From Agrypnia vestita (Eukaryota > Arthropoda > Insecta > Trichoptera > Phryganeidae), in contig JADDOH010002553.1 in NCBI GenBank assembly GCA_016648135.1, forward strand, positions 34,928 through 98,927: 64,000 nucleotides of DNA. Reading direction: 5' to 3'. Positions 21,803-31,700 of this stretch are shown here, piece by piece. The notes under the pieces are model-generated. The model made no database searches. It was not told where the DNA came from and was given only the letters and a program-made list of their open reading frames with translations. Position numbers and translations under genes: made by a program. Each line of letters starts with the position of its first letter. Within the stretch, counting starts at the first letter, position 1.

Positions 21803-22924
21803 TATTCCAAATTCCATTAAAACTGTTGCAAGACATTCCTATCAAATAGAATTCTATTTTCTAGATTCTCCAGCAAGGTTTATTAATTAGCCAAAGTAAC
21901 AAAATCATTAATGTATGTAAAATCATCTATGAGATTCCCCTGGTAGATTATTTGATTTATGTCCTGGGAGCAATTTTTATGAAACTTATAATTTAAATGT
22001 GAAAAGAACAAAACTTAAATTACATGAAGCATTCCAGAATTGAAAATTTGCTTAACAAATTTTTGATTTTAGAATGCTGGATCGAACAAATATGCAACAG
22101 GTGATGTGACGGCTAAATTATCAGGAGTTATCAAACGAACATCTTCAGTCATACCTCTGGACGGCGACTACGGTTTTCCCTTTAGAGTTTTTTAAGAAAA
22201 TCTGCAGCTAATGCACCTCCAAAAAGATCAGTAATGTCCAAGGCCAATTATTACTCATGGAGTGGTGTCTGTGCACTGTGTACCTGCTAGCGAGTGCCAC
22301 CGCAGTTTTATTTACATTTTCATACACAAAGGGGAATAAAGTAAGTCTCTCTAGGAAGACAGAATAATGACACCACATTTTAAGTTGAGTATCTTCCATA
22401 ACAGACGGACCTGCACTACGCATCAACAGTTTCTTTGTTAATTTTACTTACTTTACATATAACTGACTTTTATTTGCTACAGGAGCTTATTTCCAGGGAG
22501 AAATAAACACAAACACTCTTTCATTCCACAAGCTCCGAACCTTCTCTAAACGTACAATTAGTTTACAGTTATTTGTTTAATATGTCTGTGTACTCCTTAA
22601 TATGCTTATCACAGCTTTTTTATATCTACGAATATTAGTTGTCTTGCCATTTTTTTGTTTATTTTTTACAATTTATTAATAAATTATATAATTTATTTGT
22701 ATTTTTTAATATTTTCATTTACTAGCGAGTATGAAAGGATGGAAAATATGAAGCAAGTGCCAAAGACACACAAGGACATACACAAAAGATATTGGAAAAT
22801 CAAATATGCCAGATACTAGAGGATCAAATAAGCTAAATATATATGGGGAATGGTCCTGTTAAAAGCTTCAACAATAGACAAACACAAAGGAGAAAAATTA
22901 TGAAGAGTATATGTCAAGACAGAA
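21803..22924. other. Intergenic, no gene supported
   Basis: No convincing reading frame. Contains AT-rich low-complexity sequence near 22650-22720. Confidence 0.4.
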
Positions 22925-23118
22925 ATTATGAAGAGTTGTACGTCAGGAGGTATAAAAGCAAAGTCAGCAATATCCCACTAAGGTGTTTCTGAGATAAATA
23001 CAAAAAACCTGTACTACTCGAAGAAATTTCTTTGGAACCTATGAAACCTACATCTTATTGGAAATAAGTTTTTAAAAATAATTGCCACCTCAGTTTTCCT
23101 TTTATATGCGTGTGTAAA
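22925..23118. repeat. Interspersed repeat split by the LTR element (left part)
   Basis: Matches 3600-3895. It ends ...GTGTAAA at the LTR insertion point and resumes at 28086 with GTAAATAAATATTTAAATTTT, as in the uninterrupted copy at 3890-3915. Confidence 0.7.
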
Positions 23119-23371
23119 TGTGACGAATGTGCGGACGCTTGGATGAGGGAGAGGCAAGCGTGCGAGCGAGACGAGTGAATGGCGCCCGTGCTGTTGCGCC
23201 GCACTGGGCAGAACGAGATTCACCGGGGTCCGAATCAGTTGTACATATTGTATTATAAAGTAGTGTCTCCAATAAATGTTGTTACCTACGTAACGCGTAT
23301 TACTAGAAGAACCCGATTATTCCCAAGGGCGTAGGCCGAGTTATATTGCCTACGCACGCAAGAACATCACA
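23119..23371 (+). repeat. 5' LTR
   Basis: 253 bp, TG...CA. Contains TATAAAG near 23253 and AATAAA near 23270, plausible promoter and polyadenylation signals. It differs from the 3' LTR by only a few substitutions, which implies a fairly recent insertion. Confidence 0.93.
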
Positions 23372-23905
23372 TTGGCGCAGCCGACGGACATATTTTTTTC
23401 GACAAGGTCGGAAAAAAAATATTGAAGAATCTACAGGGAGACGACTACGGAGCGGCACTACTGGCAAATTGGCGGTAATCTGGGTGCGCCGATATTATCA
23501 GTGGCGGCACAGTAAGGACGGATTTTTTTTCGACGAGGTCGGAGAGAAATCTACGGAGCGGACAGCGACCGAGAAGAAAGTATTGTGGCAAGGTCGAATA
23601 CTTGGAAGGGGATCGTCTTCAGCGGAGCTAAAGAAGAAAGAAGAGGACCCAGGGTGCCGAGGAGGCGACCCAAGAGAGGCGGACGGCTCATCTTCAAGGA
23701 GGAGTGGCGGCAGTTCGGCAAGGGCAGATTGTGCAGCGAAGGGCGCAGCAGGCAGCCAAGCAGGATGATCGGCGGAGGGCAACGCAGAGGACTTTAGCCG
23801 AGGACTACCAAGGACGCAGGTGGAGAGGATCCTGACTCCAGGAGCAGGAAAGTTAAGTACTTTTTGTTCTCTTTGTCTGGGGGTAGTGATTTTTTTTTTA
23901 GAGGC

Positions 23906-25359
23906 ATGGAGCAGAGAGCGCTCACGTTCAGCCACCTGAACGATGCCTGGAAGGTGTATAAGGTTCGATTCGAACAATACCTTGTTGCTAATGATGAGGG
24001 TAAATGGTCAGATACAAAAAAAAGAGCTATTTTTCTAACATCATTGGCCGAAGAAACTTTCATTTTGTTGCAAAATTTATGTGTACCGAAGAAAATTACG
24101 GATGTTAAGATTGATGTATTGTGGGAATACTTAGATTCCTATTGTAACGAGAGCATTTCTATTTTTCATGAAAGAGAAGTTTTTTTCGCGGCAAAACAAT
24201 TTGAACATGAAAGTGTAAGAGATTTCGTTGTAAGGTTAAAAAAATTGGGCAATTCATGCCAATTTGGGAAAAGATTAGATGACACATTAAAAGATATTTT
24301 TGTTACTGGAATTTGGAATCGTAAACTTAAAGAAAAGTTATATTTAGAATCGGAAGACGAATCATTTTCTCATATGGAAGGGATTGCATATACCTTTGAA
24401 TCTGTTAGTTTAAAAATGGAAAAATATATCGATAAACGAGAATCTTGTTATGTAGGTAAATCGCAGTTTATACCAAAACCGAAAGGTAGCAGTATAACCA
24501 CAAAATCTTCGGGTAGGTTTGAAAAAAATGTTACGTCTTCATATAAAGATCAGAAGTCAACTATACCCACAGGTAACGTGGGTTGTTATTGCTGCGGAAG
24601 TAATTACCATATAAGAAGGTTTTGTAAGTTTAAACATTCTATTTGTAAATTATGTAACGTGTCGGGACACCTCGAGAAGGTATGTAGGAATAAGGAACAA
24701 AAAAAAGTTCAAGTCATTGATAAATACATAGGTAGTTTGATAAATACGGCGTCAGGTAATAATTCTAGTAAACCGATTATGATCCAATTGCATATCGGTA
24801 GTAAACAATTGAATTGCATGGTTGATACAGGATCGAGTGTAAACGTATTACCTAAAAGGGTCTACGATGGAATTTTTTATAATATTCCGTTGCTATCTAC
24901 TGATATGAAATTGCATAGCTATGATAATACAAATTTTGTTTTATGTGGTAAATTGTTTTTAAACGTGTTGTTTAAACATATCAGTCAACAGGTGGAATTC
25001 GTAGTAATTGAAAAAGGGTCAATGACCTTAGTTGGTAGACCGTTCATAGAACAGTTTGATATTCAAGTATCAGGAATTAACACTTTAAGTGAAACGGTGG
25101 ACTCGTATATTAATTTATTAAATGACAGTAAAGTATTACGATTGGATGTACGAACAATTAGTGAATATACATGTAATGATACGGTGTTACAACAAGTTTT
25201 AGACTTTTCGAGAACAAAATGGCCGGATAAAGTAAACAAAGAAGATGACATTTGGCATTTTTGGTTAAAAATGTGGGAATTGTCGATCAGTGATAATTGT
25301 ATTTTTTGGAAACATAGATTAATCATACCTACAGAATTACGTAAACAAGTATTAGATAT
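23906..25359 (+). pseudogene. gag-protease polyprotein fused in frame to the pre-integrase linker (RT/RNase H deleted)
   Basis: Open from ATG (MEQRALTFSHLNDAWKVY) across the gag capsid-like region. Two CX2CX4HX4C zinc knuckles lie at about residues 225-262 and an aspartic protease with VDTGSS at about residue 305. After the protease (GRPFIEQFDIQ) the frame runs straight into the segment that normally follows RNase H: NDTVLQQVLDFSRTKWP, then IPTELRKQVLD just before integrase. No reverse transcriptase motif (YxDD) or RNase H occurs anywhere in the element. The deletion keeps the frame. At 25360 the frame enters an inserted foldback element and stops at 25483. The protein could still supply capsid and protease, but this copy cannot replicate by itself. 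Confidence 0.85.
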
Positions 25360-26653
25360 TAAATTCAAAAATAAAAAATCAAAACACGATTTTTTTGAGT
25401 TCAAATTTATTTTACCACACACAGGACGATCGTTTCGGCTTATTAAGCCTTTATCAACTGATGAACATAGTACATATTATTGAGTTTATATACAAAACAT
25501 TTGGTGCAAATTTGGAAAAACCCTCAAGTAAATTACAAAGAATACATTATCTAAATTGGGTGCAAATTTGGAAAACTTCAAGTATATTTAATACAAAGAT
25601 TTAAAATATTTAAAATTTAAGTACCCAATTTAGATAATGTGTTTTAGAAACTATTCTTTGTATTAAATATACTTGAAGCGGACAGCGACCGAGAAGAAAA
25701 TATTGTGGCAAGGTCGAATACTTGGAAGAGGATCGTCTTCAGCGGAGCTGAAGAAGAAAGAAGAGGACCCAGGGTGCCGAGGAGGCGACCCAAGAGAGGC
25801 GGACGGCTCATCTTCAAGGAGGAGTGGCGGCAGTTCGGCAAGGGCAGATTGTGCAGCGAAGGGCGCAGCAGGCAGCCAAGCAGGATGATCGGCGGAGGGC
25901 AACGCAGAGGACTTTAGCCGAGGACTACCAAGGACGCAGGTGGAGAGGATCCTGACTCCAGGAGCAGGAAAGTTAAGTACTTTTTGTTCTCTTTGTCTGA
26001 GGGTAATGATTTTTTTTTTGAGGCATGGAGCAGAGAGCGCTCACGTTCAGCCACCTGAACGATGCCTGGAAGGTGTATAAGGTTCGATTCGAACAATACC
26101 TTGTTGCTAATGATGAGGGTAAATGGTCAGATACAAAAAAAAGAGCTATTTTTCTAACATCATTGGCCGAAGAAACTTTCATTTTGTTGCAAAATTTATG
26201 TGTACCGAAGAAAATTACGGATGTTAAGATTGATGTATTGTGGGAATACTTAGATTCCTATTGTAACGAGAGCATTTCTATTTTTCATGAAAGATTTAAA
26301 ATATTTAAAATTTAAGTACCCAATTTAGATAATGTGTTTTAGAAACTATTCTTTGTATTAAATATACTTGAAGTTTTCCAAATTTGCACCCAATTTAGAT
26401 AATGTATTCTTTGTAATTTACTTGAGGGTTTTTCCAAATTTGCACCAAATGTTTTGTATATAAACTCAATAATATGTACTATGTTCATCAGTTGATAAAG
26501 GCTTAATAAGCCGAAACGATCGTCCTGTGTGTGGTAAAATAAATTTGAACTCAAAAAAATCGTGTTTTGATTTTTTATTTTTGAATTTAAAATAATGGAG
26601 TTCTATAACATAAATAGCGTCAGTGTTAAAAAAATTAAAAAAATTAAAACATC
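25360..26653 (+). mobile_element. Foldback element inserted at the start of integrase, carrying captured leader/gag DNA
   Basis: A 1294-bp insert is flanked by a 12-bp direct repeat AGTATTAGATAT (25348-25359 and 26654-26665) at the expected linker-integrase junction. Its arms, about 25360-25600 and 26350-26590, are near-perfect inverted copies of roughly 240 bp. Each arm contains a degenerate hammerhead-like segment (TTGATAA-AGGC...GCC-GAAACGATCGTC). Between the arms an 84-bp block is directly repeated (25595-25678 and 26290-26373) around a copy of the host element's own sequence. About 60 bp at the right end is unpaired. Inverted ends with a hammerhead-like core suggest Penelope-type terminal repeats, but no Penelope ORF remains. 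Confidence 0.75.
25677..26294 (+). repeat. Captured direct duplicate of leader/gag start (source 23557-24175)
   Basis: About 618 bp nearly identical to 23557-24175, including the gag ATG (26025) and first ~90 codons. The junctions share short microhomologies (AGCGG on the left, AAAGA on the right) with the flanking foldback sequence, as expected for template switching during reverse transcription. Confidence 0.9.
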
Positions 26654-27594
26654 AGTATTAGATATGCTTCATAGAGCTCATTTGGGATCGGGAAAAACAA
26701 AAGGGTTAGCGCGTGGTTATGTATACTGGCCAAGAATAGATAAAGATATTGAGAATCTTGTGGCGGCGTGTGACATATGTTCCAGAATAGGTTCTGGTCC
26801 ACCGAAGAATAACCTTCACAGTTGGCCTTTACAAGAAAATGTGTGGTCACGTATTCATATTGATTTTTTGGACCTGTAGCAGGGAAATGTTTTTTAGTTA
26901 TTTGTGATGCGACTTCAAAATGGCTCGAATGTTTAGAAATGCCAAGAATAAACATGGTATGCACTATCGCGGCGGTAAAAAATTTTTTTACGCAATTCGG
27001 AGACGTGCAAGTCATTGTTTCGGATAACGGAACGGCGTTTATGTCAAACGAGTTCCAAAATTTTTGCTAGGAACGGGGAATAAAGCATTTGACATCGCCT
27101 GTGTTTTCACCAACCTCGAACGGTCAGGCTGAAAATACAGTTAAAACGTGTAAAAATTTTTTGAAGAAAATAACATTCGGTAACAAGTTTCCGTCAGATT
27201 ACGCGGATAAATTGGATAAATTTTTGATAGATTATAGAAATTCGCCACATAGTTCGTCAGGCTTGGAACCTGCGGTATTAATGTTTGGTAGAAGATTACG
27301 TACAACGTTCGACATGTTCATACCCATAGAAAAAGCGTGCAGTTCGAGAAAAGTGAACAAAGAAACGGTTAAGTGTTTAGAAAAAAGTCAGGACAGGCAA
27401 TCTTTTTATTTTGGGGGAGAAGGAGGAAATATTTGGATATTGAACAAAAATGTTTTGTTAAAGATTTCAGAGCAGTAAATAAGATTACATGGGTTCCAGA
27501 GAAAATTATAAAGAAAGTGGGGAATTCCATTTATTTGGTCGAAATTGAAGGTACTCATCAAGTATGGAAAAGGAATCAAATAAGAGCCAAGTAA
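26654..27594 (+). pseudogene. Retrotransposon integrase, broken
   Basis: Encodes the HHCC zinc domain (HRAHLG...CDIC), the DDE core with the first D in HIDF, the second D in VSDNGTAF and the E in NGQAENTVK, and a C-terminal KKVGNSIYLVEIEG segment. Three lesions are seen: a one-base deletion near 26873 after HIDFL, a TAG at 27068-27070, and a frameshift near 27400. Frame ends at TAA 27592-27594. The catalytic residues themselves remain. Confidence 0.88.
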
Positions 27595-27832
27595 CGTTGT
27601 ACGGTTGATGTTGGAAAAAGGGTTCGACCGACTGAAGCTTCAAGGATTGCTTCATGGGTCGGACCGCTCCTCCAGGTTCGCTAAGGGTTGCTGACGGGTG
27701 CTTTCTGTTTCAGATGCAGTATCCGTGTGACCCCGCAGACAGAGGACACCTGCTCCGGAGGAGGGACCTTCTCCACGGAAGATTTGTAGGAACCAGTAAA
27801 AGGGGGGGTTCGAAAGATAAGTGTGGGGGAGG

Positions 27833-28085
27833 TGTGACGAATGTGCGGACGCTTGGATGAGGGAGAGGCAAGCGTGCGAGCGAGACGAGTGAATGGCGCC
27901 CGTGCTGTTGCGCCGCACCGGGCAGAACGAGATTCACCGGGGTCCGAATCAGTTGTACATATTGTATTATAAAGTAGTGTCTCCTATAAATGTTGTTACC
28001 TACGTAACGCGTATTACTAGAAGAACCCGATTATTCCCAAGTGCGTAGGCCGAGTTGTATTGCCTATGCACGCAAGAACATCACA
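27833..28085 (+). repeat. 3' LTR
   Basis: Same 253-bp length and ends as the 5' LTR. Preceded by the polypurine tract at about 27823-27832 and followed by GTAAA. Confidence 0.93.
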
Positions 28086-28713
28086 GTAAATAAATATTTA
28101 AATTTTAAATGTGGATATTGCCATCTGCTACCAAATAGTGGACGTTGCTGCTTTTGATATGAACATAATTGGATATTGCTCTTTGCTGTGATGTTTCAGT
28201 CTAAAATCAACATCTTACATTCTAAATTAGTACATAATCCAGTGACTGCACTCAAAATTTTTTTTCTACTTTTTTGAATATTACTTTCTTTGCTTTTATA
28301 ATAATGGGAAAAGCAAATTCAGTTAACCTATTTTTTCACATAATCAAAACATGCTGGTTGAGCGGTGATTTTGTTTTTTATTCAGTTTTATTATTCCAAT
28401 AAAAAATAAATAACATTGATTGCTACTGCAAAAACTTATGCTGAATGAATTGACGAAAAATCACATTTTGAATTAAACATTGGAATTGTTCACAGGCAAA
28501 TAATATACAAATAAAAATACATTATTCAAACCTATACTGTAGGGACTGATCGTACGTAATATATAATTTATTATCAATAATGTACCAATAATATTAATAA
28601 ATAATTAGTTTTATTTTTAAATCACACACAAACACGCCTTATTATTTAAAACACAGCTCTGGTATAAACATTCTGTTGCACTTTAGTTATGAACTACAAT
28701 TACGTGACAAAAT
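28086..28713. repeat. Right part of the LTR-split repeat, then SDF2 3' flank
   Basis: 28086-28260 resembles 3890-3915 and 4820-5100. The rest is AT-rich. On the minus strand AATAAA (28615-28610) lies about 100 bp after the SDF2 stop and is a likely polyadenylation signal. Confidence 0.5.
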
Positions 28714-31700
28714 TTATAATTCCGTATGATGAGCAGCGCGATTAGCGCCCAGATTGTCGGGATGAATGAACAGTCCCTCTTTGGCTTTCCACTCGGTGAA
28801 TGCGCTGAACAGCGACGTTACGCCGACAACCTCGCCCTGGCCGTCAATTGGCCGTCCAAAATTTCTGCCAGACGCAGCGAGATATCTAGAAAAAGGAAAA
28901 AACATGTAGACATCTTGTATGTATCGTCAATATCGGAACGGAGTACAGTAAACAAACAATTGCGTCCGGCAGCCTTGCAAATATGTCACAAAATTGCTGT
29001 AAAAAATATCATTCATCAAATCAACCCTTCCCATGCTATCTAATAAATAGCTAATTTTTAGCCATTTTAGTATTTTGTTTGAATTTGATCACAGAGTATA
29101 AAATTATATAGAGTTGAACTAAAGTCCTTCTTTAGGCCAGGAGATTGGGACACAGTGAAAGTATGTATACATTTATAATATATATATGTATACATGAAAG
29201 TATGTATACATTTATAATATATATATGTATACATTTATAACATTTATAATCCAGTTAAATATTTATGCTTGCATAGTTAAATCCCTTAGTAAACAAAACA
29301 TATTTTTTACAATACATGTTATTTTTTTTAAATTCCTTTAAAGTCATTTTGTAATAAAGTGTGACTTATTTACTAAGACATTATAATATTTAAGAGTATT
29401 TGATTTGATCTTTTCATAATTGTTTGAAAATTTAAAAGCTCTTAGTTTTTTAAACGAATCAAACATATTGAAACACACATGTCTATATACATACTTTGAT
29501 GGTCTGTGAAAAGCATCGCTGTCTAATATTCCTAGTTAAAGTAAACACAAAGACTAAAACACATCAAAAACCCATTTTGAGATATTCAAGTTAAACGCAG
29601 TGGAATCAAAATGTGAACCAGGAAATATCCACTAGTTCATGTCTACACAGGGTGTAACAGAGCTTAGTCCACAATACATTACAGATAGATTTCTGCCATG
29701 ATTATGAGTCGAAAATATTCAAGTAACCATGACCTAATTAATTTCAATAGTTAAGGAGATATGCGCCATCAAAGTTTGTATTTTTTTTTTTCAATATTTC
29801 TGACTTATTTTTTGTAAAACGTTGGACTGTTATTACAGTTAACTTATTTCGAATATGATAAATTCATTTCCTTGAATATAAGGCAAACAAAATGATAAAA
29901 ACTTTCCAATTCCAATCGGAATTTTTTTAAGGTTTTTATTTAACTTTTATTGAAATTAATGAATTTTTCGTAATCGATATAAGTTACTGTAATGATGCTT
30001 CAACGTTTTGTAAAAAATATGTCAGAAATATTGCAAAAAAACATGCAAACTTTGATGCAAAAAAATGCATAACTCTATAACTATTGATATTAGATCACGG
30101 TTGCTTGAACATTTTCGATTCAAAATCCTATATATATCAAATTACAATCATAATCATATAATAATCAAGGCAGGAATCCACTTGTAAAGCATTGTGGATT
30201 AGCTTTATTACACCCTGTACATTTTGATAGTCTGTGGTATTTGATAGATTTTGAAATAGCAGTAATTTTTAAAATATAGGTATTGTGTTCAATAGAACAT
30301 ATTAGAATTACTTTAGATACTATAAGTAGAAGGGTTCGATATCTCTCCACATTAAAAATATACATATTTTGAATCACCTTTCTGATGAAGTTTGGCAAAA
30401 AAAAACTATGATTTTCATCTTATTCTTCTTATTTATTAGGATCAAAGAATGACAGAACATACTTTGAAAATGGACATAATATCCATGTGCATATCTGATG
30501 TAACAGGCATGAAGTACGTACATGTATGATATTACATTCTTATCTAATCAAGTAATGTGTGACTAGAAAAAACTGGGCGTTACCCACAATCTTCATTACT
30601 TTAATAATTCAACTGTAGTCCTGCTACAAATTAATTTACTGATATATTACCCCAGTATATTCCAAATAGTGTACCGAGTATCTTTCTAGTATTCAGCCGA
30701 TTTTCTTTAAAGTTTTAGCTATAAAGAACAGTAAACCTTCTAACCATGAAAAGGATTAAGCGATTCACTCATTAAATTAAATTTTGTGGGTCCAGTGATA
30801 TTTAAAAAATGTAAAGAAAATAAATAGATAATAATAAAAAAATATTATAAAAAAATTAATTTTAGCAAATACACAATAAGTATATATTTTCTATATTCAT
30901 CTTGCCTGCACTCTACCACCGATCACATAGTATTGACAAAGATTGCAAATCTCAATTTTTTTTACTATAGGGCGTTTTTTTTAACTTTAAAATTAAAAAC
31001 AGCAACAATATTGATTTTAATGGAAAGATAATTTGGTCAAGTATTCAATGCTCATCCCGGGAGATCATGATATTAGTCCTATTTTACATAACATTTACCA
31101 AGATACTGATGTGACGTGTATTCTGTATACATGTATCTTTTTAGTATTAAATTGCAATTAATATGTAAACAAATTTGTTTAACTCATTAGCAATATATAT
31201 GAATGAACATTGGATGAGTGATTACAATTTTATGCTTGACGAAAAAATTACTTATCTGTGTGAGTTTAGAAGTCTTGAAAATTTAAAAGTAAAAAAATTT
31301 TACAAATCGCTCAACATCTCTTCAAAAATTATTCAATATCCACAGTAGAAGATTCTATCAAATGATTGCCATTTAGGACTTCTCAATCATAACATTCTAA
31401 ATATGTACTATTTTCTCTCTGTTGTAAATAATTGAAAAAGATTTGTCTAAAACATAAATTGATCAGTGTATATCATTGAAAAGGAATCATCTAAAATATA
31501 AGTTGATACTCACACATCGGTATCCACGTGTCTGAGATGGATGTAGCTATCTCTCTTCCAGAAATCGTGGTTGCAGACAATCTGCCAATGGTCGCCCGTA
31601 TCCCCCACTCCCTTCTCATCCCCGTAGCAGGAGATTTCCTGCATTTTGGACAGCGGTGATGTGAAGTGATGCGAATGTAGATTCTTACGTGTCGCCACGT

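Larger units (their letters stand above)
23119..28085 (+). mobile_element. Ty3/gypsy-type LTR retrotransposon, defective
   Basis: Two 253-bp LTRs (TGTGAC...ATCACA) bound about 4.97 kb, flanked by the 5-bp target duplication GTAAA (23114-23118 and 28086-28090). A primer-binding-site candidate TTGGCGCAGCCGACGG follows the 5' LTR, and a polypurine tract GTGGGGGAGG precedes the 3' LTR. Internal order: leader, gag with two zinc knuckles, protease, then a post-RNase-H linker, a foldback insert, and integrase. Reverse transcriptase and RNase H are missing. The integrase layout and linker resemble the Mag/K02A2.6-like group. Transposition could only have occurred with proteins supplied in trans, unless the deletion postdates insertion. 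Confidence 0.95.

Noticed and set aside
23346..23768. 140-codon frame in the LTR leader and its minus-strand mirror (also at 25663-25917)
   Set aside because: Arg/Gly/Ser-rich leader sequence with no domain. The same block is open in four frames, and gag starts further on at 23906.
26644..27015. 123-codon minus-strand frame in the integrase region
   Set aside because: Shadow of the integrase coding strand, which carries the HHCC and DDE motifs.
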